Shown: positions 1-10,621 of the stretch, one piece after another
How positions within the stretch are numbered: the first letter of the stretch is position 1
How the letters are laid out: each line of letters opens with the position of its first letter
Assembly (NCBI GenBank): GCA_032622095.1
Contig: CP136069.1
Location: 65,741,319 to 65,805,318, forward strand
Source of the DNA: Siphonodentalium dalli
Lineage: Eukaryota; Mollusca; Scaphopoda; Gadilida; Siphonodentaliidae
Direction: 5' to 3'
DNA length: 64,000 nt
Position numbers and translations under genes: made by a program
Notes under the pieces: model-generated
What the model saw: the letters and a program-made list of their open reading frames with translations, nothing else
The model's database searches: none
Told to the model about the DNA's origin: nothing

Positions 1-452
1 ACAAAATCTTACATATTCTGGAAGGTGGGTGGGTAATGAGGGACATATATTGATGATACATTGGTGCACATCACATCACATCCCATAAGTAAGATTCTTT
101 ACACTTGATTCTAAAAGCCACAGCATTATATTCTGTCTATATTAAGATACCTCGGAACAGACATGAGTGATCATTTCCTGCACCAGCAGACCATCAAAAG
201 CACTGAAGTCCTTGATATACTTAAAGTCTCCTTTGATATGCTTTGAACTAGAAGCTAAGATAACACTCTCAACACAGAGAGTTTATGTCAATAAATCGGA
301 GATCTATCAATATTGCTGTTCACTGTAGCATTTGACAGCTAGATCAGTTGAGTTAGGATGCTGAAATACTGTAAGCCTTTTGTGTTCGCTGGGTCTCATC
401 CAGATTATGCTTAAGACAAACATATACAATGCCAGCAAGTGCACTTAAAGTG
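1..452. other. Unassigned left edge
   Basis: AT-rich DNA with no convincing ORF and no copy of the repeat families described below. Confidence 0.5.
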
Positions 453-523
453 TGGGGTAGCTTCACTAAATTCAGCCTCTGGCAACCTCATTCTGGAAAT
501 GACAGACACACTATTTCCAAGTC
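453..523. mobile_element. Repeat B, end fragment
   Basis: Only the terminal hairpin half and outer TIR (...GACAGACACACTATTTCC) are present. It abuts the start of the next, nearly full copy, so two element ends lie head to tail. Confidence 0.6.
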
Positions 524-970
524 TGGGTTTAGTGTGCCTGTCTTTTGCAAAATTGGGTCTCAAGAGGGTGAATTTAGTGACGCTATCCCGCATAGCAGGC
601 TATCATCACTAGATTCACCATCTGGGGGACCTCATTCTGCTTAGGTCTCATCTTCTCTGGAAAGTTTCTTTATTATCAAATTCCTATAGAAACTTCTTAA
701 CAAAGATTCTATTTCTTTTTAAGTTTAGTTTCTCTATATTCCCAAATTGGCAGACAACACATTGCATAATCGAGGTTCCCAATGGGTGTACATCACAATA
801 TTCACCATTCAATCTGAGTCTATGTCTCCCATAGCAGATGAGGACATGCATATTGAGGTCCCCAGAGGGTGAATTTGGTGATGCTAGCCCACTATGTGGG
901 ATAGCATCACTAAATTCACCCTCTGGAGACCTCATTCTGCAAATGAGAGGAACACTAAACTCAGACTTGA
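524..970. mobile_element. Repeat B MITE, nearly full length
   Basis: It begins GTTTAGTGTGCCTGTC and ends GAACACTAAACTCAGACTTG. Both terminal hairpins are present around the unique centre (AAGTTTCTTTATTAT...CATTGCATAATCGAGGT). It belongs to the CTCAGGCTTG-ended subfamily. Confidence 0.75.
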
Positions 971-1359
971 CTATTTCAAGGCTTGGGTAACTTGTATACA
1001 TGCATATCTGTTCTGATTTCAATAAAATCACCAATGAGCGGAACACATTTCTATATCCACAAGCCAAACATCGTTTTCCGAGGGGAGGAGCGTTAGGGAT
1101 AAATAAGGATAGAATATAAAATGCTAATGCCATTGGTGACTCACCTGTGTCGTATATCGTAAGCACCATAGCAGTCTTGGAACGTATGAGCAGGAAACTC
1201 ATTGTGAATGCCTTGCGCTGACATGAAATACTGCCATTTTAGACTAGGACAATAGTGAATGTTGCTTCTCCAAACTGAAAGAAAAGTTAATCGAATGAGT
1301 GACGACATGTTAACCTTTTCTATACTAAATACTCATTTCATGAAGGAAATGTTCAGATA

Positions 1360-1572
1360 CAGTAATGCCATAATTAATCGACTCCATAACCACAGCAGAA
1401 TTATGGGTAATTTTTCAGGATTTAGTCGGAAATATGGCTTGTTGCCATTCATCGGAAAGCTCTCGGCGAGAGCCTTCCGATGAATGGCAACAAGCCATAT
1501 TTCCAACTAAATCCTGAAAAATTACCCATAATTCTGCTGTGGTTATGGAGTCAATTAATTAGGGCATTACTG
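1360..1572. mobile_element. Repeat A palindromic MITE, full length
   Basis: The 213-bp copy has two long arms complementary along nearly their whole length, ends CAGTAATGCC/GGGCATTACTG and TA on both sides. Nested in repeat D. Confidence 0.9.
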
Positions 1573-1574
1573 TA

Positions 1575-1701
1575 TTAACTCTTCCATGACTGGAGCTTCC
1601 TGAAATTTTTTGAAAACCCTGTACCAAAACATTCTCTTTATAGGAGAATGCACAGGATCTTTAATGCTGCACCACCACAGGTCCCGTCATGAAAGTGTTA
1701 A
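1575..1701. mobile_element. TTAA-flanked MITE (TTAACYCTTTCATGACTGGAGC family)
   Basis: It starts TTAACTCTTCCATGACTGGA and ends CCCGTCATGAAAGTGTTAA. The middle has CCTGTACCAAAACATTCTC and the complementary GAGAATGCACAGGATC. It lies only 2 bp from repeat A, inside repeat D. Confidence 0.75.
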
Positions 1702-2238
1702 GTTCAGTTGAACTGATTATCAGAATGTATCCCACCAATGAATAGGACTCTGACTGTACCTGTTTTATCTTTTGGTCAATTTGTCATCTGCACACCCCTC
1801 CAAATGAATAATAGACTGTATAGACAATACCAATACACTGTATATACTTATATAATGGAGTGGAAAAACATACATGTATTTAGTCCGAACATTTCCATCC
1901 AATAAATAGGACTGACCTTGTGCACTTATATTATCTGTCATCTGCATATTTTCTTGAACACCCCTCCAAATGAATAATAGACCATTCCAATGTATACTTT
2001 TATAACTGAGTGGGAGAATCTATTTAGTATAGAATGGGTTAAAGAACATGCTCTCTTGGCTTTTAGCTTCTGGTGAATAAAATAGCATGTTTATAACAAG
2101 GTGTGCCACTTTAAAGATGCTTTCTTGTTTAAAATTGAATTTTCTATGTATACATTTCATATCATTTCTATGTTTTAGAAAGACATCAAATGTTTTTACT
2201 TTCAAAACACATTAATTTTGTTTATTGCTGTACCTCCA

Positions 2239-2644
2239 CAAGCCTGAATTTAGTGTGCCTGTCATTTGCAGAATGAGGTCCCCAGAGGGTAATTTAGTGA
2301 TGCTATCCCACATAATGGGCTAGCATCACTAAAATTCAACCTCTGGGGACCTCAGTCTGCTTAGGCATCATCTTCTCTGGAAAGTTTCTTTATTATTTAA
2401 TTTCTATAGAAACTTCTTCACAAAGATACTATTTCTTTTTCAGTTTAGTTTCTCAATATCCCCAAATTGGCAGATTTGCATAATCGAGGTTCCCAATGGG
2501 TGTACATCGCAATATTCACCATTTGGGAACTTCAATCTGTGTCTATGTCTCCCATAGCAGATGAGGCCATGCGGGATAGCATCACTAAATTCACACTCTG
2601 GGGACCTCATTCTGCAAATGACAGGCACACTAAACTCAGGCTTG
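2239..2644. mobile_element. Repeat B MITE, full length
   Basis: The 406-bp copy has outer TIR CAAGCCTGAATTTAGTGTG at the left and its complement at the right (CACACTAAACTCAGGCTTG). Each end has its own GAATGAGGTCCCCAGAGG hairpin. Flanks share CTCCA, an imperfect target duplication. Confidence 0.85.
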
Positions 2645-2972
2645 GCTCCACACAGCGGCCACTATACAGAAGCAGAGTGAAATAGACCTAATGTGAATAA
2701 CAGATATTATCACAAAGCAGAATAAATCAGGAGAGTTTGCCACAAGCTCCAGTAAACTATATGAGGAAAAAATGTAAATATAACATATTCTCTCCCACCA
2801 GGGTGGTGAAATGCCTTTGTTATTTTTTACGAGGACTTGGCTAAGGCCATTATAAAAAAACAAATTGTTTCTGTTTCGCCTACTGTACCTGAAAAAAATG
2901 TTGTTGACCTACAAGGATGCTGCAACAGGGACCACTCTAGAGGGCGACTTGGGAGACATATTCTCCCTTATA

Positions 2973-3130
2973 CAGTAATGCCCTAAGTAATCGACTCCAT
3001 AACCACAGCAGAATTATGGGTAACTGAGAGCTTTCCAATGAATGGCAACAAGCCATATTTCCGACTAAATCCTGAAAAGTTACTCATAATTCTGCTGTGG
3101 TTATGGAGTCGATTACTTAAGGCATTACTA
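2973..3130. mobile_element. Repeat A MITE, left arm internally deleted
   Basis: Termini CAGTAATGCCC and GGGCATTACTA are kept. The left arm jumps from GGGTAACT to GAGAGCTTTCC, while the right arm is complete. Confidence 0.85.
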
Positions 3131-3196
3131 TATGTCACTTCTCCATATTAATTTTGTCCCAGGCAGAAGTGACTTCTCTCTCATATACCAGTACAT

Positions 3197-3357
3197 GGGG
3201 TCAATTTAATTTTTAAAATTTGTATAGCATTTTGTAGCCCTGGCTAGATTTTGTATAGCGTTCCCTACCAATACATGTGTTTTCATCGTAAATTGGTTAG
3301 CAGAAATTGGAAATTGCATCGTAAATTGGGATGAAAATCCAGTTAAATAGAGCCCTG
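3197..3357 (-). mobile_element. Short hAT-like MITE, CAGGGCTC family
   Basis: On the minus strand it begins CAGGGCTCTATTTAACTGG and aligns over about 160 bp with the copy in FDX2 intron 2 (57062-57223), including CTAACCAATTTAC and ATGCTATACAAATTT. The element family was defined from that copy, which has a perfect 8-bp duplication. Confidence 0.7.
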
Positions 3358-3362
3358 CAGTA

Positions 3363-3490
3363 CAGTAATGCCCTAAATAATCGACTCCTTAACCACAGCA
3401 GAATTATGGGTAACTTTTCAGGATTTAGTCGGAAATATGGCTTGTTGCCATTCATCGGAAAGCTCTCAGTGATTATTTAGGGCATAACTG
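3363..3490. mobile_element. Repeat A MITE, one arm only
   Basis: The complete left arm, up to GGAAAGCTCTC, is followed directly by the last 20 bases of the right arm (ATTATTTAGGGCATAACTG). TA flanks are on both sides. Most of the right arm is deleted. Confidence 0.85.
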
Positions 3491-4340
3491 TATACATATT
3501 TCAGCAGCATATTTCAAGTTTATTTACTGATTATGGTGTCCTTTCTCATTATAATGGTTTTATGAATGGGCTCTTTAGGGCCCTGCGAAGCTTTGAAGAT
3601 TTGATTCAGTGTCGACATTAGCGATCAGATTTGGGATCGATACCGAATCGGCTCTCCGATTCGTATATAATCGAATCGGCCTATTCTTTATGGGGACAAA
3701 CAACTAAATTATTTATTTATGGAGCTCCATTGATGGGGCAATTGCCGCATTGCACCGTGTTTTCCAGCCTGGAGGTTTGATGTAATTTAGATTTTTCTGG
3801 AGTAGTCAAGTAGTGTATCTTCAGTAGTAATTATTCATTTTATAGTCGGCTTCAAGGTCTGCTTAGAATGCTTTAGAGGACTTATATGTCACATATTAGA
3901 CTTAGTGATATATAGTTTCGATTTTCGTTCAAAATAAAGTCTGAGTTTGAGTCGCAAAGAGTTTGTCTGTGAACTCTGTCTTCATTCTTTGTTTCGTATT
4001 CGGAAAAAGTTTCAGCAATAATAAGTAGTATTCCAATGGTCATCTATGTTTTTTCTCCGCCCAGTGTTTGTCCTGATTCAATGTCGACATCAGACACCCG
4101 AATCGATTCGAGATTCGATTCGGTTGCTGAATTTTCGATTCGCAGGGCCCTAGGGCTTGTGTTGCACAAAACTTATTGGATCATAGAAGAGTGATGTTGG
4201 GGTGTAAATTGAACTTCAGCCATTGTTACATGTACTTCTCCCTGATAATAGTCTATTTCTTCCAAATAAGTTAACCAAACAGGAAGAAGTGACTTCTCTC
4301 AATTTGAAACCTCTAGGCTGGTGCCTGTGTTGCAAGCTGT
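3491..4340 (-). repeat. Repeat G (older dispersed repeat), interrupted by a hAT element
   Basis: On the minus strand this matches the copies at 27.1, 31.35 and 38.2 kb: CCTAGAGGTTTCAAATTGAG, then AGAAGTCACTTC, CAACACAAG and CCATTATAATGAGAAAGGAC. It is split by the insertion at 3576-4152. Confidence 0.7.
3576..4152. mobile_element. hAT-type non-autonomous element, 577 bp
   Basis: The perfect TIRs are TAGGGCCCTGCGAA and TTCGCAGGGCCCTA. Inside each end are repeated ATTCGATTCG motifs. The flanks are GGGCTCTT on the left and GGGCTT-GTGTTG on the right. The uninterrupted repeat G copy near 27.26 kb reads, on this strand, GTGCTCTTGTGTTGC, so the left flank is an 8-bp duplication with two bases lost on the right. 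No transposase ORF is present. Confidence 0.8.
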
Positions 4341-4628
4341 CCGCAAACACAACACATATATATAGTAGTATATCTATATATCTTTCTAAAAAAAATAATT
4401 TGCAAATAACAAAACAAAACAACACAAAAACAATTCCCTGCATTTGTGCCTGACTTATTCATTTTTTTAACCAACAAATGGGAAACCATTAAGTTCTTTT
4501 ATTTGGCCTAATACGGGGCAGAAAGCAGACACATTAAGGTGTCCCATAGTGTTACAGGTATGAATGAGGACAATCAAGAATAGCTATTAAACCAACATAA
4601 TTTGATGAGCAAGATAGTGGGGCACAAT

Positions 4629-5059
4629 TAAGCCTTCAAATAGTGTGTCTGTCATTTGCAGAATGAGGTCCCCAGAGGGTTAATTTAGTGATGCTAACCA
4701 GATGGCAGGCTTCACCCACTGGGAACCTCATTCTGCCAAGGCCTCAACTGCTATGGGAGATCTAGGATCAGATTGAAGTTCCCCAGTTGAAGTTGGCGAT
4801 GATCACCATTAGTCACCTCGATTATGCATTTTATCTTCTGCAAATTAGGGGATATAGAAATTGAACAGAAGGGAAAAAGTATACTAAAAACAATGTTAAT
4901 TTGAGACTATAGATACTTCCCAGAAGATGAGACCTAAACATAATAAGGTCCCCAGAAGGTGAATTTAGTGATGCTAGCCCACTGTGCATGGTAGTGTCAC
5001 TAAATTCACCCTCTGGTGACCTCATTCTGCAAATGACAGACACACTAATTCAAGGCTTG
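4629..5059. mobile_element. Repeat B MITE, full length
   Basis: A copy of about 431 bp from TAAGCCTTCAAATAGTGTG to CACACTAATTCAAGGCTTG with both terminal hairpins. The centre (GTATACTAAAAACAATGTTAA) runs in the opposite orientation to the 24.2-kb copy. Confidence 0.85.
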
Positions 5060-6680
5060 GTAGGGCTTGAATTTTTAATTTCCTTGCTGGCTCAGAGAGC
5101 ATTGTGTTTGAAGAGGGTCCGCTTCGGCACAATATTCATGAGGTTTAATCAGGCGTGAGAAGTGAAATCGCATGAGTGACTCTGGCAGAATAAACTCCGC
5201 TCTGTGCGGAGATGATACATTGTCAGGATGGATTACAGAAACCAATGGACTTCAAAGGGAACCATATGATGAGAATGGATGGAATTACACTCCTATACTA
5301 ATTGTTAGACTTGTGAAATATAAGCTACTAGGAAACACTGTTTTATTCATCCACGCACCCTCGCTCACTGACAGATGCAAACAACAGTAATAGAAATCCA
5401 ATTTCACTAACAGTTTCGACCAAAATACATTGGGTCCTGCCAGAAAACTAATGATTGTTTTGTTCTGCTGTGAAATCATTATTGAAGAATATGGGGAATC
5501 AAACATATTATCTTTAGGCTTTAATATGCATGGACCGATCTGATAATAAATTTAGTCCAAATTTTCTAGGCCAATTTTCAGTTGAAAAATACTTTCAATT
5601 AACATTATTCATAAATATGGCAGTATGGCACAAACATCACAATTTGGGGATCGAGAATTGCACTTCAACAAGGGGGCACAAGGAGGGGGGGGGGGGGCAT
5701 TTCATTCTTCATAGATTGGTAAGAAATACCTCATATAATAGTTAAAATAGCATTACTATATTGTCCTAAGAGAAAAATATATAAATTCAAATGGCTTATC
5801 CTAATATCAGACTAACAAAACATTTTACAGAATTGGGAAATTGTCTGATTCAAGCATGGAGAATCAAAGTCTGGCAACCTAAAACACTCCCTCCCCCATG
5901 TCTCTGACTTTAATTAGGCCTAAATAAAAAAGACTTCTGTTACCACTAACCCAGTTGAGCCTATTTTGAACTACCAAGTGTACACATTTTATTGTGAGTT
6001 CTGAACAACCAAAACAAAAACAAAAAACACCCGAAATCCACAAGTTTTTCTTGTATTCTATTCAACAATTGTGCACACACCGTTGTTGTCACCATCTCTG
6101 TGAACAAATGTGTTCAAGGTGACATAACCAAAATGATAAAAACAACAGAAAAATGTTAATAAAGAATATGAAACTGAAAATGAGTTGATTGTTTCTTTAT
6201 ACACTGTATTGACAAGTTTGCTGATGCTAGGAGGTTCAAAATTGCAGGGGGGCGGGGGGGTGGGTGGTCATTATATTTATATTAATGAAAGTTTTAGCTG
6301 CCTACCGACCCTAATTTTTTTAGTCCATTTAATAGCGGAAACAAAGGTTTTTTTTTAGGCTTTATAGAGAGGATGGCCCGTGAGCGCATTGCTTTGATAC
6401 AGAGTTAAGTAGCAATAAAAGCAGTTCAGAATTTTTTTATTCGATTCCTCTCACACCCCAATTAGCAGTTAAATAGCACCCGCTCTTTGTTGTTTTAATG
6501 TTGAGCCCTGTAACCAAACTATAATTGTTTGACCTTTCCTTCATTCTGTCTATACTACCAACTCTGCTATTTAGTCACGTTAGCGTGGCAAAGTAAACGC
6601 TTTACAACAAATTAACACTTTTGTCCACTTTTGCCCATTTGTGTCGACAGATTTTAACCCTTTATAATGTAACTGGGCAC
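5060..6680. other. Unassigned stretch with G-tract
   Basis: No supported gene. It contains a 12-14 bp G tract near 5685-5698, GGGG-rich sequence near 6246-6265, and several T-runs. The ORFs here are short and show no domain. Confidence 0.4.
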
Positions 6681-6919
6681 TTAACCCTTTGAGTGCCAGG
6701 GGCCGATCTCATCGGCCCTAAACCTACAAAATAAGTCTGTTAAAGAATATAAGAATAAATTATTAAAATTGTAAAAAAAAATGGAAAATAAAATTGTTAG
6801 GCCAATGCATTCTCTTATATATGCGAGGCGACCTATGGTCGACTCGCATATATAAGAGAATGCATTGGCACAGGGTATATGGGTTGATACAAAAATCAAC
6901 CTGGCACTCAAAGGGTTAA
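6681..6919. mobile_element. TTAA-flanked MITE, TTAACCCTTTGAGTGCCAGG family, with shared core
   Basis: TIRs are TTAACCCTTTGAGTGCCAGG and CCTGGCACTCAAAGGGTTAA. Inside lies the 68-bp palindrome CCAATGCATTCTCTTATATA...TATATAAGAGAATGCATTGG at about 6810-6878, followed by CACAGGGTATATGGGTTGAT. Precise TTAA target plus CCCTTT ends are typical of piggyBac-derived MITEs. Confidence 0.85.
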
Positions 6920-6954
6920 AAGAATGTTTTTTTGGCTTCGGACTCAAAATATTA

Positions 6955-7076
6955 TAAATGTAATCTCTTATACACGTATATTTGAGGCTCCCTATGGGAG
7001 ACACACATATAAAAGAGAATGCATTGGCACATGGTTTTTGCAAAATGTCAGGAAGCTCCAGTCATGGATTGGTTTA
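6955..7076. mobile_element. Fragment of the CATGACTGGAGCTTCCTG TTAA family
   Basis: The right part only: CTCCCTATGGGAG, then AAGAGAATGCATTGGCAC, then CAGGAAGCTCCAGTCATGGA and a degraded TIR (TTGGTTTAAA). Confidence 0.6.
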
Positions 7077-7234
7077 AATAATACACTGTTTTAATACAAA
7101 TAAAACAACAGATGAAGTCACTGTATATTAAGTTATTTCATTCTAACATGATTTTTGTCAATTATCACCCTATTGCTGAAAGCATGGTTCCCCACATTTG
7201 GTTTAGGAAAAACAAGAGATTTGCACTCGAGTGC

Positions 7235-7838
7235 TAGCATACCCCCACCGTGGCAAATTCAACCCGCATTATCCGTAAACCCCAACAAAAAAGATTTTTA
7301 ACTTTAAAGAAAAATTCGGACTAATAATATCGATATGGTGTCACAAGAAGCTTGTACAGAAATAATTATTCAAATTGGTTCATATTTGTTAAAGTTATTA
7401 AGTCAGACAGAATTTTCTAAGTCAAAATAAGTCGAAAATGAAGTGTAATATTATGAAAAACAGTCTGAGCCAATCCCTAGCCGCATCATGTAGAGAGGGT
7501 ATTGTGAGAAGCATTGATACCAAAAATTATTGAAATCGGTTCATATTTGTTAAAGTTATTAAGTCAAAATACATGTAAGTCGAAAATGAGGCGTAAAAAA
7601 AAGAAAAGAAGTCTGATCGAACCGCAATTAGCATCATGCGGAGAGACCGTCCTAAGGAGATTGCATACACAAAATTATTGAAATCGGTTCATAGTTGTTT
7701 GAGTTATGAGGTCGGACGGACGGACGGACACACGGACGGAGAAAGCGTGACGGTACGACGAACGGAACGACAGACGGACGGATGGACAGACGCAGTCAAT
7801 CCAGTATATCCCCCATTTTCTTCGAAAGTGGGGGTATA
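7235..7838. mobile_element. Element with ATACCCCCAC ends, internal tandem units and ACGG microsatellite
   Basis: The ends ATACCCCCACCGTGG and CGAAAGTGGGGGTAT are inverted. Between them are three degenerate units of about 120-160 bp ending TTATTGAAATCGGTTCATA and TTAAAGTTATTAAGTC, followed by a (GGAC/ACGG)n tract at about 7712-7795. Purine and pyrimidine runs here produce misleading ORFs. Confidence 0.55.
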
Positions 7839-7875
7839 AAAATATTTTGCCTTCCAACTAGTACATGTACATATC

Positions 7876-7922
7876 TAGATCATGCCATGAATCTATACTC
7901 TGGCTAACGCCTGTAGAGATCA
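7876..7922. mobile_element. Repeat F end fragment
   Basis: TAGATCATGCCATGAATCTA followed by CTGTAGAGATCAG is the outer 47 bp of the repeat F TIR. Confidence 0.6.
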
Positions 7923-8287
7923 GAAGGGAGTCTGCTTCAGTTAAGTTTTATTATATTTATATTCAAGTCTTGAAATAGTAACATTGGGCGTCTTGATCAC
8001 GGCCTTTAAATAAATATATATTATAACATATTCCCAGACCTAATTTCAAGCTCATGGATACCAATGGTACACATGGTTACTACTGATTACGCTGATGTTA
8101 CATGTTTTAAATTACATGTAATTTGTTTTCTTATAAATCTCAGGTTACAAGGTGTATTTTGGAAATAAAAAAGATATTCGCAGACCTAATATCAAACCCA
8201 TGGGCACGCATGGTTAATTCTGGTTACTTTAACTTATTCTGATGTTACATTTGTTATTTGTTTAGATAATTTTTTTTTGCTCATATA

Positions 8288-8482
8288 CAGTAATGCCCTA
8301 AATAATCAACTCCTTAACCACAGCAGAATTATGGGTATTAAACTTCAGGATTTAGTCGGAAATATGGCCATTCATCGGAAAGCTCTCAGTGAATGGCAAC
8401 AAGCCATATTTCCGACTAAATCCTGAAAAATTACCCATAATTCTGATGTGGTTAAGGAGTGGATTACTTAGGGCATTACTAG
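8288..8482. mobile_element. Repeat A MITE, nearly complete
   Basis: Both arms are present. The left arm lacks CTTGTTG before CCATTCATCGG. Confidence 0.88.
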
Positions 8483-8543
8483 TACATGTAATAATATTCG
8501 CTTTTAAATGTTCTTCAGTAATGAAATAGGTTGAGAAATATGT

Positions 8544-8692
8544 GCAGCACAATTATGGGTAACTTTTCAGGATTTAGACGGAAATATGAAAGCTTTCCGG
8601 TGGATGGCAACAAGACATATTTCAGACTAAATCCTCAAAAGTTACCCATAATTCTGCTGTGGTTAAGAAGTTGAATATTTAGGGCATTACTC
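8544..8692. mobile_element. Repeat A MITE, diverged, left terminus missing
   Basis: It starts inside the left arm (GCAGCACAATTATGGGTAAC) and ends AGGGCATTAC. It lies 60 bp from the previous copy. Confidence 0.8.
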
Positions 8693-9955
8693 TATGTATC
8701 TGCATCAACTGATTTTGGGTAGAGGGTACCTTGACACTCCCAGAGGATTTACTGTATGTCGCAAATATTGTGCCAGAATGTGCTTCAAGTTTTAAGTACA
8801 AAGACGATGTAAGTGGTTATGAAAGGAAGGGGTTAGTGTACGAATCAAAGGGCACCTTAGCAGGAATCATCCAATCGAAAACATCAAAGCCGACAGCGCC
8901 AAGTGAACGCTGGGTCTGTGTAACAATTAGCGAGTAGCTTCCGAAAAGAAATTCCTCAAAAACTTAATTATAAGTGAATAGCATACTATATTTTATGGGG
9001 AGATAACAGGCTTTCTGTACTTAATAACCAGAGCTGTTATACAGATCTCGCCAAAACACGGTGGACAGTTAAGGTGGAGGTCAAGCGATCAATTTTGAAG
9101 GGGAATTCCAGTGCGAAAGTTTAAAAACAGGGTGTAAAGTTTTCTTTAAAGATTGTGCATCTCTTCTGGACCAAAATTACAACAACATATTTTTTATAAA
9201 ATCCAATTTTAAGACTAAATACATTTTTCTGTGAATAAAAAAAACAAAGATTGAGTAAATTTTTTGTCTAAAATACATAATAAAGTTGTTTATTTCTGAT
9301 GTAGACGAGCGTTGGCGGTGAAACTGAAATCACTTTTGCTTGATGGAGGGTGCTAACAAGAGTTCTCCCTCTTGCTACACTCCAACTGTTTCCTGCAAAA
9401 TCGCCTAAAGTTTTGTTCTAAAAATATCCCATAAAACTATCCCAAAAGGTTGTACAGTACCGGTATGTATTATACCAGAAAAAATCTAAATAAAATTAAT
9501 TGATAGAATTATTAATTGATAGAAGCGTTTCAGGACATGATTTTTAATATGCCAAAAACCATTTATAAAACATGTTAGGAATAGAAATATACTAGCCATC
9601 TTTAAAATAGTTATATGATTTATTTTTGCATATCTAATAAGTCTCATGGCGCCCAAATTAAAGTTACGACAAAGAGTATTGTTTGTTGTGTCAGTTTTAT
9701 TAACTTGATGTCACATTTTCAGTCACATTTAGATAGGAGAAAAAAGAGCTAAATCCATTAATGTTTTTAATACATTTACTATGTCTGTGTTAAAATTCAT
9801 ATGCCATAAAGTGTATTTTAGGCGAGATAAACAAAATAGTTTGTTTTTCAGGGAAATCCTCATTCTAAAAAACAACCTTCTCCTCAGACATATTTTATTG
9901 TTCCATCTGCAACCGTTTGAATGTGTTGACATCCATATACCGGTATATATATATA
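8693..9955. other. Unassigned stretch
   Basis: AT-rich. One 68-codon ORF (8731-8937) has ordinary composition but no recognisable domain and no flanking splice logic that I could establish. A TA-rich tract lies at about 9944-9955. No repeat family member was recognised. Confidence 0.35.
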
Positions 9956-10370
9956 TGTGACCCGCCATATCAAATCCAGTCGTAAGTCGGGATTTTTTTA
10001 CCCTGTACCAATGCATTCTCTTATATATGCGAGTCGACCATAGGTCGCCTCGCATATATAAGAGAATGCATTGGCCTAACAATTTTTTACAATTTTAATA
10101 ATTTGTTCTTGTATTCTTTAACAATTTTATAATTTCACCCATACAGAGCCCCAGACAAACATGAGCAGACGACACTCTTCTATATGCTTCTATATATGTG
10201 TGGGGCTCCCTGCAGGGTAATGGATGTTTTTTATTTTATGTCCTAAAAATTGTAAGAAACATTTTTAAAAAATGATAAAAAATTGTTAGGCCAATGCATA
10301 TATAAGAGAATGCATTGGCACAGGGTAAAAAAATCGCGACTTACGACTGGATTTGATATGGCGGGTCACA
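9956..10370. mobile_element. Element with TGTGACCCGCC termini enclosing the shared palindromic core
   Basis: TIRs of at least 45 bp start TGTGACCCGCCATATCAAAT and run through TCCAGTCGTAAGTC and TTTTTTTACCCTGT directly into the CCAATGCATTCTC core (about 10006-10075). A half core is at 10290-10320. The flanks are (AT)n, so the target duplication cannot be read. The inside (GGCCTAACAATTTT...TTCTTTAACAATTTT) matches the TTAA-family element at 6.7 kb although the ends differ. Confidence 0.8.
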
Positions 10371-10621
10371 TATATATATAAATACCTGCCTCCTGATAAA
10401 AATAATTTGACATAAATAATGAATAAAAATATCTCATCACTTTGAAAAACTATTCCATGAGAAACAAACTATTTTGTTTATACAGCCTTATATACAGTTT
10501 ATGGAAATGGAAGGGGTAGAATACTAATAGTAACTACATGTATTAGTATTTTGGTTACTACTGTACTCATAATAAAAAAAAAAGTATCAAAGAGAGCTAT
10601 TAAGTGTTTGTTGTGAGTGTG

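Larger units (their letters stand above)
1310..2042 (+). mobile_element. Repeat D (TTAACCTTTTCTATACTAAA), broken by nested insertions
   Basis: The left end TTAACCTTTTCTATACTAAA is at 1310 and the right end TTTAGTATAGAATGGGTTAA is at 2042. The inner sequence resembles the copies at 25.9 and 37.4 kb. A palindromic repeat A (1360-1572) and a TTAA element (1575-1701) sit between GTTCAGATA and GTTCAGTTGAACTGATTA, which are contiguous in type in the other copies. The 3' half contains an internal duplication (CACCCCTCCAAATGAATAAT occurs twice). Confidence 0.65.

Noticed and set aside
684-1202. 172-codon minus-strand ORF
   Set aside because: It runs through repeat B (MRSPEGEFSDAIPHSGLAS recurs wherever that MITE does) and has no independent coding support.
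1259-1483. ORFs encoding the peptide MGNFSGFSRKYGLLPFIGKL at many places
   Set aside because: This peptide is the translation of the repeat A arm and recurs with the MITE on either strand. It is not a gene family.
7636-7857. Overlapping ORFs with RTDGHTDGESV and SVRPSD repeats
   Set aside because: Translation of the (GGAC/ACGG)n microsatellite on both strands.
8731-8937. 68-codon ORF with ordinary composition
   Set aside because: No domain, no splice context and no neighbour to support it; length is within chance for 64 kb.
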